Assembly: GCF_030249855.1 (NCBI RefSeq)
Contig: NZ_JANURN010000003.1
Location: 186,001 to 250,000, forward strand
Direction of reading: 5' to 3'
DNA length: 64,000 bases
From: Helicobacter_B zhangjianzhongii
Lineage (GTDB): Bacteria; Campylobacterota; Campylobacteria; Campylobacterales; Helicobacteraceae
Below, piece by piece: positions 1 through 8,119 of the stretch; positions within the stretch are counted from its first letter, which is position 1, and each line of letters begins with the position of its first letter. Under the pieces are notes generated by a model that was not told the origin of the DNA, searched no databases, and worked only from the letters and a program-made list of their open reading frames with translations. Made by a program: the position numbers and the translations under genes.

Positions 1-791
1 TTTAATCTCTTTACCATAATATACCCCATCGCGACACTCCCCACCCCATAAGCACCCTTTAGAATGCGAGCTAATCGCTACTGACCACACCTCATCGCCG
101 TGCAAGTGGATCTTTTGCCCCATATACCACCAGCGCAAGCCAAAGCCGATGAGAAATACCACACCACACGCAATGAGAATCCACCTTTTGTAGCTAATAC
201 CACAAAACACGCTTGAGCTTTGATGTAAAGAATTTGTAACTGCAGCAAAGCTTTGTGCCGGGATCTTGCTATACCACCGCTTGGCTAGAATCTGCAAGGC
301 GTGGTATTTATAAGATACTAAGCTAAGCAAAAGACATAGCCCTGCGACAAAGCCATAGCCTAGCAAAAGCTTTTTCCATAGTGTGGGTGCTATGGCGATT
401 GTATAATGCAAAGTGCTAGAAATAGCCGATATGGGGGATTTTGTCTCTAAGACAAGATAGTTTTTATCCAGCGTGATTGTGCTAATTAGCTGTGTATCGG
501 GTGCATTGAGTATGAGCTGTGTAGATAGATCTGTAAGAAGTGTAAAATCTCTTTGATAGCGAAATATATGGCTTGGGAAACGGAGCTTAGCGCGATAGAT
601 ATAGGTCCTAGTTTGTGTGCTGGCTATGGGGGGGGGGAGGCAGTAGCAGAGGTGAAAGTCGCTTCTATTGTCGCTTCATAGCTATGGGATTTTGCATAAT
701 GATGTATGCCATAAAGTGCCAAAGCACAAAGGACAAACACCCCGCTTAGCCCCGCTAGAATCCACAACCAAAGCACTGATAATCTTCTCAT
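1..791 (-). CDS. Phase-variable GT-C type membrane glycosyltransferase-like protein (partial, phase OFF)
   Basis: The gene runs off the left edge. From the ATG at 791 it reads MRRLSVLWLWILAG..., a clear N-terminal membrane segment, until a run of ten C on the coding strand (628-637), where frame is lost and TAG follows at 624-626. One more C (11) would join this start to an open frame running from about 627 to the window edge. That frame holds two more hydrophobic segments and the motif HGDEVWS, comparable to WGDELYS in the GT-C protein at 40456-43476, so I infer a lipid-linked-sugar glycosyltransferase of the PMT/ArnT-like GT39 type. The donor and acceptor cannot be told. As given here the gene makes only a 55-residue product. 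Confidence 0.7.
628..637. repeat. Homopolymeric G10/C10 tract, phase switch
   Basis: Ten G on the plus strand lie inside codons 52-55 of the minus-strand gene starting at 791. Counting codons shows that this length leads to a stop directly after the tract, while 11 (or 8) would restore the frame. Tracts of this kind in Helicobacter and Campylobacter change length by slipped-strand mispairing. Confidence 0.85.
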
Positions 792-929
792 ATACACCCT
801 TTAGCCAAAATAAAAGCACGCATTATAGCAGACCTTAATAATTTCTGTGCAAAGCCGCCATACCTTGAATAGCAAGTCAAGGACGCATCACACAAATAAA
901 ATCTATGTAAATCAAGGATTTTAGGGCGA

Positions 930-959
930 TTGACAAAGGCTCATTAACTTTTCTATTAA
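930..959 (+). promoter_or_regulatory. Candidate sigma-70 promoter for the outer-membrane protein gene
   Basis: TTGACA at 930-935 is followed after 18 bases by TATTAA at 954-959, about 65 bases before the ATG at 1026. Helicobacter promoters rely mostly on the -10 box, so the -35 match is supportive but not required. Confidence 0.5.
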
Positions 960-1025
960 AATATTAGGCGTTTTGTCGATATACTTTCCGTGAGCAAAGC
1001 TCAACTTCACAACAAAGGACACAAG

Positions 1026-2177
1026 ATGAAAAGCAAACTTTTGATAAGTGCTGTTCTTGCTTCAGCAGTTGCCACAGGTGCAAATGCAAATGTAGAGCTA
1101 TTTGGGCATTTAGGTGTAGTGTATAATCAAGAATTTGGCGATTATATGCATTTTAACAAAGACGGCGTTAATTATGGTGGCTTCACTGGACATCTAGGCA
1201 TTGATATTGGATCTAACAGCGTTGGATTTGGTGTTGGTGGCTGGGGTGGCTCACAAATTTGGGCGACAGATAATTACGCAAAACATAATGTATATGGCGA
1301 TAAATACATCGATCTATCCGACTTGTATTTCCGCTATAACGGCTCATTTGATTTCTATGCAGGGCGATTTGATGGTAGCTTTATGCGATCAGATTGGCTT
1401 AATAGCTATATACAAGGTGTGGGCTTTAGCTACAACCTAGGCAAGTCAAACATTTGGGTTACTTGGGCAAATGACTACACGACATTTGGTGTGCTACCAG
1501 GGCGTATCGCAAGTGAGCTTACTGCATACACTAGATTCCCATCAAGCTTTAATAACTTTGACATCGGTAGCCGAGACATTATAGCTGGTGGTGCGAATCT
1601 TGACTTTGGTATCGCGCAAATCGATCCTTTTGTGCATTACTTCCTAGACTCTTACTCTCAAAGCAATGTGCTTCAAGCAGGGACTAGAGCGGCACTTGTG
1701 CTAGGTGGTAGTGGTGTGAAATCTATCACTTCTGGTAAGTTTATGTGGCAAAATGGCTGGAATGGCAACACAATGTTCGTGCAGCTTGAAGAAGAGCTTC
1801 GATTCCAAGATATTTTCAAACTCGGTGGTGGCTGGTATATGGTCGGCGATAATGCTGGTATCAAAACAATCAGCGACAACACTCGATTCTATGGTCGCTA
1901 CCTTATGCCATCTCACGCCGGACACTTTGGTGCAGGGACAAGCACTTGGTATGCTTTTGGCGGTGTAGAACACGAGAGAGTAAAGCTTGATGTGCTCTAT
2001 GCCGGTGGCGATTATAGTGAGTTTTCTGCCGTGGCTTCTGTGCGTGTGTTTGACCTAGGGCTAGGCTTTATGAGAGAAGGTTTAGCTCTTGATGTAGGCG
2101 GTGGCTATGTCAATAACGGCTTTGGTGGCAACCTACAATACCACAATGCCATAGCATTTGCAAAACTTGTATTCTAA
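1026..2177 (+). CDS. Outer-membrane beta-barrel protein (Helicobacter OMP family)
   Basis: A 383-residue protein with a typical Sec signal peptide (MKSKLLISAVLASAVATGANA, then NVELFGHLG). The ATG at 1026 is preferred over an upstream start at 990 because it has an AAAGGA-type ribosome site and begins the signal peptide exactly. The mature part alternates Gly, aromatic and polar residues as in a beta-barrel, and the C terminus ends in Phe (AFAKLVF), as recognised by the BAM machinery. It most likely sits in the outer membrane as a porin or adhesin-like barrel; I cannot name the subfamily. It is monocistronic, with its own promoter and a strong terminator. Confidence 0.8.
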   Translation: MKSKLLISAVLASAVATGANANVELFGHLGVVYNQEFGDYMHFNKDGVNYGGFTGHLGIDIGSNSVGFGVGGWGGSQIWATDNYAKHNVYGDKYIDLSDLYFRYNGSFDFYAGRFDGSFMRSDWLNSYIQGVGFSYNLGKSNIWVTWANDYTTFGVLPGRIASELTAYTRFPSSFNNFDIGSRDIIAGGANLDFGIAQIDPFVHYFLDSYSQSNVLQAGTRAALVLGGSGVKSITSGKFMWQNGWNGNTMFVQLEEELRFQDIFKLGGGWYMVGDNAGIKTISDNTRFYGRYLMPSHAGHFGAGTSTWYAFGGVEHERVKLDVLYAGGDYSEFSAVASVRVFDLGLGFMREGLALDVGGGYVNNGFGGNLQYHNAIAFAKLVF

Positions 2178-2183
2178 GCCTAT

Positions 2184-2220
2184 GATAGCGGGACACCCCG
2201 CTATCGCTTTCTCTTTTTTC
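2184..2220 (+). terminator. Rho-independent terminator after the OMP gene
   Basis: GATAGCGGG (2184-2192), loop ACAC, CCCGCTATC (2197-2205): a perfect 9-bp stem followed by a T-rich stretch to 2220, just after the stop at 2177. Confidence 0.85.
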
Positions 2221-2304
2221 TCTTTAGTAAATCACTTTTTAGATTCTAGGTATTTGGATTCCTACTCTATATCCATAAGGTCGTGCAAAGCAAAGTGCTA
2301 GATT

Positions 2305-2778
2305 CTAGCGATTAGTAATTGTCTCTGGGTAGAGATCGTGATTGGCTAGGCGCATTTGTGCCATTTGCTGATATTGTCCCTTGCCATAATTACAATACGG
2401 ATCGATACTTAGCCCACCTCTTGGGAGAAACTTCCCCCACACCTCTATATAATGCGGCCCTAAAAGTTTGTTTAAATCTTTCAAAATAAGGTTCATACAA
2501 TCTTCGTGGAATGCGCCGTGATTGCGGAAGCTAAAGAGATAGAGCTTAAGTGATTTGGATTCTACAATGAGCGTATCTGGGATATAGCTGATATAAATAG
2601 TAGCAAAGTCTGGCTGCCCTGTGATCGGGCATAAAGAGGTGAACTCTGGGCAATTAAATTTGACAAAATACGCCACATCTGGGTGGGGATTTGGGACTGC
2701 TTCTAGCAAGCTTGGCGCGTAGTTATGCTCATAAGTCGTGCGTGAGCCTAGGGCTTTTAAGTCTAAATCATTTGCCAT
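2305..2778 (-). CDS. queF: NADPH-dependent 7-cyano-7-deazaguanine reductase QueF
   Basis: Reduces preQ0 to preQ1 in queuosine biosynthesis for tRNA. The 157-residue length fits the short unimodular QueF type. The catalytic cysteine is C50 in FTSLCPITGQPDFA with D57 nearby, and the family substrate/NADPH motif ESKSLKLY is at 73-80, followed by FRNHGAFHED. The start at 2778 is preceded by an AAGGAG ribosome site. It lies upstream of coaE on the same strand with a gap of about 40 bases, so the two may be cotranscribed with coaE and speE transcribed first. Confidence 0.95.
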   Translation of the reverse strand: MANDLDLKALGSRTTYEHNYAPSLLEAVPNPHPDVAYFVKFNCPEFTSLCPITGQPDFATIYISYIPDTLIVESKSLKLYLFSFRNHGAFHEDCMNLILKDLNKLLGPHYIEVWGKFLPRGGLSIDPYCNYGKGQYQQMAQMRLANHDLYPETITNR

Positions 2779-2817
2779 TGATACTCCTTGGTATAAATAG
2801 CAAAGCTAAAGCAAAAC

Positions 2818-3492
2818 CTATGCCTTGATACGCATTGCAAGCTCGCGCAGCATAGAATCCACCTTTGCTTCTAGCGCGGGAAGCGTGCTGCTATTGTCTA
2901 TGACAATATCACTTTGGGCGATCTTTTGCCCTAGTGGCATTTGTGATTGGATTCTAGCTTTTGCCTGCTCTAGTGTGAGTGTGTTTCTTTGCATTAAGCG
3001 CGCAAGCTGCAAGTCTTCTCTAGCACCCACACACACCACCATATCCACACCATAGCGCGCCCTCCCACCACTTTCAAAAAACAATGGTATATCAAGGAAA
3101 TACCACTTTTTACGCGCTTCTAGCATATGGGCTTTAGCGATGATTTGAGCGTATATGCGTGGGTGAGTTATGGATTCTAGTAAAGTGCGCTTTGCAGGAT
3201 CGCTAAAGACAATCTCCCCAAGGGCTTTGCGATTGATTGTAGTAGGTCCATTAGATTCTACAATACCCTTGCCAAAGGTGCCAACAAGCACGCCAGCACA
3301 TTCTTCAAGCACACAATGCGCGATACTATCAGCACAGATAATCTCAAAACCACGCGCTTGCAAAAGCCTACTAACGCTACTTTTTCCACACGCTATACCG
3401 CCTGTCAGCGCGACTCCATAGCGCAAGTAGAGAGACTTGGCAAAAGTGGATTCTAGGGAGCTAGAATCCACTTTTTCTAGTTTTTGACCCAC
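2818..3492 (-). CDS. coaE: Dephospho-CoA kinase with repeat-derived N-terminus
   Basis: Last step of coenzyme A synthesis: ATP phosphorylates the 3'-OH of dephospho-CoA. The P-loop GGIACGKS is at 31-38, and the family motifs THPRIY and PLFFESG follow. The domain itself starts near residue 24; the preceding residues (KVDSSSLESTF) are coded by a repeat hairpin at 3442-3475, AAAAGTGGATTCTAG/CTAGAATCCACTTTT, so the repeat has become the N-terminal tail. The start overlaps the 3' end of speE by 16 bases, suggesting translational coupling. Confidence 0.93.
   Translation of the reverse strand: MGQKLEKVDSSSLESTFAKSLYLRYGVALTGGIACGKSSVSRLLQARGFEIICADSIAHCVLEECAGVLVGTFGKGIVESNGPTTINRKALGEIVFSDPAKRTLLESITHPRIYAQIIAKAHMLEARKKWYFLDIPLFFESGGRARYGVDMVVCVGAREDLQLARLMQRNTLTLEQAKARIQSQMPLGQKIAQSDIVIDNSSTLPALEAKVDSMLRELAMRIKA
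3442..3475. repeat. Palindromic repeat R1 (GGATTCTAG family) inside coaE
   Basis: AAAAGTGGATTCTAG at 3442-3456 and its exact complement CTAGAATCCACTTTT at 3461-3475, separated by four bases: a perfect 15-bp stem. The same 15-mer pair recurs at 22415-22446, 34406-34437 and 36782-36813. Here it codes for part of the CoaE N-terminus. Confidence 0.85.
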
Positions 3493-4277
3493 GGCTGCAA
3501 AGTGCTTGCTAAACGCGTGGGCATAGCAAAAGCGGCATTATGAATATCAGCATTATAGAAGCTAAGATTATCAAGCATATCAGCCCTTTGCAGCCACAAA
3601 TCAGCCAAGGGATGCGTAGCCTTAGAAGCAAATACAAAAACCTCATCGCCAAAAAATGGCATAGCAAACGGCATAGTGATAGAAAATAGCGCACTCACGC
3701 TACTTAACATCTGTTTGCACTCATCTGCTTGCAAATACGGATGCGGAAGCCTTGCGATAAATACCCCATCTGTATGCAGCATACGGCTTAGTCCATCAAG
3801 CTCGTGGGCATTGGGGGTGGCTTGGTGAATGATTAGATGATATTTACCTAGCGGCAGATCAATCGCTTTAGCATACAGCCCAAAGTCTCTATGCTCGCGC
3901 ACACTTTGAAAATGCGGCAAAAAGCTTATAAGAGAATCTAGCACCTTGCTATCACTCTGTATATAATGTATAAGCATATTATGCTTAAGTAGCTCAAAAG
4001 CAAGCTCGAGATTAAACCCCCCAAGTATGAGAGCTTGATCTTGCGGGGATTCTGGGGCTTTTACCCGCAAGCAGCAAGCCCCAATATGTGCGATAAACTC
4101 ACTCACATAGCCCAAATGGCATTCAAGCAATAGCTCGCGCTCATCGATAAGAGCAATTTGCCCAAATTTTTTGCTTTTAAAAATTTCTAAAATATGATCA
4201 CTTCGCACATCAAGGGTTTTTTCTTCGATGGCATATTCTTTATGAAAGTCTGCGCTAAGTTGGTGATTGAGCCACAT
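3477..4277 (-). CDS. speE: Polyamine aminopropyltransferase (spermidine synthase family)
   Basis: Transfers aminopropyl from decarboxylated S-adenosylmethionine to a polyamine acceptor. The 266-residue protein resembles H. pylori SpeE as I remember it: MW-N-terminus, LDVRSDHILEIFKSKKFGQIALID, a divergent SAM-binding strand (LILGGFNLELAFELLKH) and the C-terminal FYNADIHNAAFAMP. The epsilonproteobacterial SpeE group lacks several canonical substrate residues, so the exact polyamine product is uncertain. Its 3' end overlaps coaE by 16 bases. Confidence 0.88.
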   Translation of the reverse strand: MWLNHQLSADFHKEYAIEEKTLDVRSDHILEIFKSKKFGQIALIDERELLLECHLGYVSEFIAHIGACCLRVKAPESPQDQALILGGFNLELAFELLKHNMLIHYIQSDSKVLDSLISFLPHFQSVREHRDFGLYAKAIDLPLGKYHLIIHQATPNAHELDGLSRMLHTDGVFIARLPHPYLQADECKQMLSSVSALFSITMPFAMPFFGDEVFVFASKATHPLADLWLQRADMLDNLSFYNADIHNAAFAMPTRLASTLQPWVKN

Positions 4278-4359
4278 AATAAATCCTTTATAATGATGAA
4301 TATGCTGCGATTATAGCGTATTTACCCACGCTAGAATCCACTTTTAGCCTAGTGGCTAG

Positions 4360-4896
4360 CTATCTTGCTTGTGTTTTACTTTTCTGCTCTTTTTGGATTC
4401 TCTTTAATTCTTTTTCAAATTTTTTACGCCGTAATATTGGCAGTCTATCGACAAACAAAACACCATCTAAATGATCCATCTCGTGCTGCACCGCTATGGC
4501 GAGCAAGCCATCTGCCTGCAAGACTCTCTCCACGCCAAATCGATCTTGATACCCTATGCTTACTGACTCAAATCGCTCAATCTCTTCATAAAATCCCGGG
4601 ACAGACAAGCAGCCTTCTTGGTAGGTTACTATGCCTTGAGTTTTTAGCAAAGTGGGGTTAATAAGCTCTAATCTATCTTCTTCATATTGCTGCCCATCTT
4701 CTTCGCGCGGCAGAGTGATCACAAGCGCACAAATAGGCTTATTGACCTGAATCGCCGCAAGCCCTATGCCATTTGTAGCAATCATCGTTTCATACATATC
4801 ATCAAGCAAAGTATGAAGACCCTCATCAAATTCCCTAACTTTTTGGGATTTTGTCTTAAGCCTTTTGTCTGGGTATTTAACTATCGGCAGAATCGC
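4360..4896 (-). CDS. def: Peptide deformylase
   Basis: Removes the N-formyl group from nascent proteins. All three metal/active-site motifs are present: GIGLAAIQ (44-51), EGCLS (95-99) and HEMDH (139-143). I chose the ATG at 4896 (MAILPIVKYPDKRL), the normal family N-terminus with an AGGA ribosome site, rather than an ATG 48 bases upstream. It overlaps the 3' end of the GGDEF-like gene by 20 bases and closes the tig-clpP-GGDEF-def series, all acting on or near nascent protein quality. Confidence 0.95.
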   Translation of the reverse strand, partial: AILPIVKYPDKRLKTKSQKVREFDEGLHTLLDDMYETMIATNGIGLAAIQVNKPICALVITLPREEDGQQYEEDRLELINPTLLKTQGIVTYQEGCLSVPGFYEEIERFESVSIGYQDRFGVERVLQADGLLAIAVQHEMDHLDGVLFVDRLPILRRKKFEKELKRIQKEQKSKTQAR

Positions 4897-5968
4897 CATT
4901 GATATCATCCTGCTGATAGATTTTGCAATGTCGCTTTTCATCAAGCGCGATTTTTAATGTCGAAAGGCACGCGCTTTGTGTCTCTTCAATAGAGCGTTCT
5001 GGCATAATTTTTGCGATACTTGAGGTTACATCAAGTTGCAGATTCATATCCCCTACAAACACATCAGTTGTCTGGGCTGATTGGTAGAGAAACACACAAA
5101 GCTCTTGGGCTTCAATCAAGTCCGAATACTTTAGCAAGATCCCAAACACACCATCACCCATATATGCGATAAAATCGCTAGTTTGTATGTGTTTTTGCAA
5201 AAATTTCGCCATAGTTTTTAGAAGAATGGTAAAAACAGGAGAATCCTGCCCAACCTGATGAGATAAATCTTGAGACAGAGTAATGTAGATCAATACTGAA
5301 GAGTGATTAAACTCCAAACAGAGCTTTTGCTCTTTAAGCAAAACATCAGTAAAGTAGCTTTTATTATACACATCAAGATTGAGATCATAGACAGAATTTT
5401 GGCTGATTTGCTTAAGGTTTTTATCAGTCTTTGCATAAAGCTCGCGGATTTGATCAAGCTGCTTGGAAGTGATCTTTGTAACTTTCGTCATATCGCGGAT
5501 AAAAAAGTCCATCACATTGCGCATAGTGAGCTTATTATCTGCTTGCTCCACATCTTTGGAATATTGCTTTACTACATTTTCAGCGATTAAGAAATTTTGA
5601 TACACGACAGACATACAGCCAAGCACCTGCTTAATAATGCGCAAGCTCTCGCCTACGGATTTCTCAAACACAAGTGCGCGATTTTCTAAATCTGATTGCA
5701 TACGCATAATAGTGCGGATTTTCTCCCTAATGGCTGGCGGCTCTTTTTGCAAAAACTTCTCAAAATATAAGCGGTAGTTTGAAGGTAGGCAAGGCAAGGA
5801 TTCTGCTTGAAGGGTATGGATAGTGGTCTCTGAAAGGCGATTTACCACCTCTATGAAATCACCACTTTCTCCAGATCCCGGCGCAATATCAGAATGCACA
5901 TCCGGATTGATCCCCGATAAGAAAGGATTAGAGCCTATATCAGAGGCTTTTTCTTGATTTTTCTCCAT
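4877..5968 (-). CDS. Degenerate GGDEF-domain protein
   Basis: A 363-residue cytoplasmic protein without membrane segments. The C-terminal half (about 195-350) has the shape of a diguanylate cyclase: LDVYNKSYFTDVLLKEQ matches the domain entry and DFIAYMGDGVFGILL aligns with the RYGGDEFAILL hairpin, but the signature reads GDGVF (271-275). Cyclase activity is therefore unlikely. Residues 95-190 are helical and may form a coiled coil. It may be a c-di-GMP sensor or a scaffold; function unknown. It sits between clpP and def on the same strand, 21 bases from clpP and overlapping def. Confidence 0.7.
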   Translation of the reverse strand: MEKNQEKASDIGSNPFLSGINPDVHSDIAPGSGESGDFIEVVNRLSETTIHTLQAESLPCLPSNYRLYFEKFLQKEPPAIREKIRTIMRMQSDLENRALVFEKSVGESLRIIKQVLGCMSVVYQNFLIAENVVKQYSKDVEQADNKLTMRNVMDFFIRDMTKVTKITSKQLDQIRELYAKTDKNLKQISQNSVYDLNLDVYNKSYFTDVLLKEQKLCLEFNHSSVLIYITLSQDLSHQVGQDSPVFTILLKTMAKFLQKHIQTSDFIAYMGDGVFGILLKYSDLIEAQELCVFLYQSAQTTDVFVGDMNLQLDVTSSIAKIMPERSIEETQSACLSTLKIALDEKRHCKIYQQDDINGDSADS

Positions 5969-5989
5969 TGTCTTCCTTGCTTATGTGAT

Positions 5990-6577
5990 CTATTTAATGC
6001 TTTTTGTCAAAACCTTATCGATTAGTCCATAATCCTTAGCTTCTTTAGCACTCATAAAAAAGTCTCTTTCTGTATCTTGGGCGATTTTTTTCAGTGTTTG
6101 CCCAGTGTTGCTAGCCATAATTTCATTAAGCACTGACTTAAGTCGTAAAATCTCTTTGGCTTGGATCTCTATATCTGTGGCTTGTCCTTGCGCACCACCA
6201 AGAGGCTGATGAATCATAATGCGAGAATTTGGCAGAGAATATCGCTTGCCCTTAGCCCCGCAACTAAGCAAAAACGCCCCAGCACTCGCAGCCTGCCCTA
6301 TGCAAATCGTGCAAATATCTGGGCGGATATATTGCATAGTGTCATAGATACTAAACGCACTTGTGATCACGCCACCAGGGGAGTTGATGTAGAGATTGAT
6401 GTCTTTTTCTGGATCTTCTGCTTCAAGAAACAATAGCTGGGCAACAATGGAGCTTGCTACCATATCGTTGATCTCCCCACTTAGCAAAATCACGCGATCT
6501 TTAAGTAGCCTTGAGTAGATGTCATAGCTTCGCTCACTGCGCCCTGTTTTTTCAATCACATAAGGAATATAGTTCAT
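5990..6577 (-). CDS. clpP: ATP-dependent Clp protease proteolytic subunit
   Basis: A 195-residue serine protease that forms the double-heptamer chamber of ClpXP/ClpAP. Catalytic residues are visible: S99 in GQAASAGAFLL, H123 in MIHQPLGG and D172 near DTERDFFMSA. An open frame continues upstream to 6754 but overlaps tig, so the real start is the ATG at 6577 (MNYIPYVIEKTG), four bases after the tig stop. The order tig-clpP is conserved in the epsilonproteobacteria. Confidence 0.96.
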   Translation of the reverse strand: MNYIPYVIEKTGRSERSYDIYSRLLKDRVILLSGEINDMVASSIVAQLLFLEAEDPEKDINLYINSPGGVITSAFSIYDTMQYIRPDICTICIGQAASAGAFLLSCGAKGKRYSLPNSRIMIHQPLGGAQGQATDIEIQAKEILRLKSVLNEIMASNTGQTLKKIAQDTERDFFMSAKEAKDYGLIDKVLTKSIK

Positions 6578-6581
6578 CGCA

Positions 6582-8024
6582 TTAAGCCTTTGGAGTTTTT
6601 TTGGTTGTTTTGGGTTTGGTGGCTTTGGCAGGGCTTTTGCCTTCATTAGCACTAGAATCCACTTTTGTAGAATCCGCCTTTTTGGAGTCCGCTTGGCTAG
6701 AATCCACTTTTGTAGCCTTTGCTTTTTTATCGAGCAAGCCGGCTTTTTCATCAAGCAGATGATGTAGCACGCGATCTTCTATCATTGCCATTTTTACTGC
6801 AGGGATCAGCCCATTTTCTCGATAGTATTCAAGCACCTCTTTTGGATTTTGACCTTGCATCATTGATTCATAGTAAATAGCCTGCACTACTTCATTGTCA
6901 TTGATAGTAATGCCCTTTGCCTTAGCGATAGCATCGACAATGAAAGTAATCTTCACACTCTTGCACGCCTCATCACGGAAGCTCTCGCGCTTATCTTTGG
7001 CTTTTTGCACATCTTGCTGATAATCTTTTAGCTCATCTGGCGCGATTGTGGAGAGCGCATTGCGGAATAGCACATCCATTTCTTGCTCGACAATAGCATC
7101 GGGCAAATCAAAGCTAAAGCCGCTATCAAGGGCTTCAAGACATTTTTGCTTCATTTCATCATTGTAGTGGCGGTTTTTCATCTCTAGGGCAAGTTCATCT
7201 TTCATACGAGATTCTAGCTCTGCAAGCGTCGCATCATCTCTGCCTAGAATCTTTGTCGCAAGCACATCATCAATCGCGCATTTTACGCGCTCTTGGATTT
7301 TATTGATCTTGACCTTGAAAGTCGCGAGTTTGCCTGCTAGCGCACTTGAGTGATAATTCTCCGGGAAATTGACCTCAATGCTCTTTTCTTCGCCATTTTT
7401 GACACCTATAAGCGCATCTTCAAAGCCGGGGATAAACTGCCCGCTGCCAATCGTGAGATCAAAGCCTTCTGCCTTGCCACCCTCAAAAGCTACGCCATCA
7501 ACAAAGCCTTCAAAGTCAATATTGACAATATGATCTTTTTTGACTGCTTTATCTTTGGATTCTACTAGCTCACCTTGTGATTGTGCCATCATATCAAGTC
7601 GCTCTTGTATGTCTTTTTTCTCTGGCGTGGGGATTTTGGGCGTGGGGATTTTGGATTCTAGGGCTTCTAGGCTAAATTCTGGAATCAATGAAATAGCAAT
7701 CTCCACCTCAATTGCCTCTGCCCCTTTATCAAACTTCGTGATAATAGGATCGCCGATGAGCTGCTGGGGAGTGAGCTGCAATTCTTTGAGTGCATTTGAT
7801 AGCATATCTTGCACAAGCTCTTTTTGCGCGTCTTTTTCTAAGGAATCTTTGTAGCGAGATTTGACAACTTGCACAGGCACTTTGCCGGGTCTAAACCCAG
7901 CGATTTTAAGTGTCTTGCTTGCTTTTTGCGCGATAGATTCTAGCTTCTTCTCAAGATCTTGAAGCGCGATTTTGCCTTTTGCGATCGCATTGGCGGTGTT
8001 GGTTTTGCTTGTTTGAAGATTCAT
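6582..8024 (-). CDS. tig: Trigger factor with repeat-rich C-terminal tail
   Basis: Ribosome-associated chaperone and peptidyl-prolyl isomerase. The ribosome-binding signature GFRPGKVP is at 43-50, the FKBP-like domain is around 150-245 (DFEGFVDGVAFEGGKAEGFDLTIGSG), and the helical arm domain follows. At 480 residues it is longer than the usual 430-450. The extra C-terminal part (KVDSSQADSKKADSTKVDSS, then a Lys/Ala/Thr-rich end) is built from copies of the GGATTCTAG repeat word, so the tail has grown by repeat insertion. First gene of the tig-clpP operon. Confidence 0.95.
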   Translation of the reverse strand: MNLQTSKTNTANAIAKGKIALQDLEKKLESIAQKASKTLKIAGFRPGKVPVQVVKSRYKDSLEKDAQKELVQDMLSNALKELQLTPQQLIGDPIITKFDKGAEAIEVEIAISLIPEFSLEALESKIPTPKIPTPEKKDIQERLDMMAQSQGELVESKDKAVKKDHIVNIDFEGFVDGVAFEGGKAEGFDLTIGSGQFIPGFEDALIGVKNGEEKSIEVNFPENYHSSALAGKLATFKVKINKIQERVKCAIDDVLATKILGRDDATLAELESRMKDELALEMKNRHYNDEMKQKCLEALDSGFSFDLPDAIVEQEMDVLFRNALSTIAPDELKDYQQDVQKAKDKRESFRDEACKSVKITFIVDAIAKAKGITINDNEVVQAIYYESMMQGQNPKEVLEYYRENGLIPAVKMAMIEDRVLHHLLDEKAGLLDKKAKATKVDSSQADSKKADSTKVDSSANEGKSPAKATKPKTTKKTPKA

Positions 8025-8119
8025 ACCATATCCTTGAAATGTGAGTAAATCTGGGCATTTTAGCCAAAAATATCAAAAAACATTATAAAATTACACGATT
8101 TGACTTCTTAAGGAATGTA

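Noticed and set aside
6578..6754. 59-residue N-terminal extension of ClpP
   Set aside because: It overlaps the tig 3' end and is a Lys-rich shadow of the tig tail; MNYIPYVIEKTG at 6577 is the family start.
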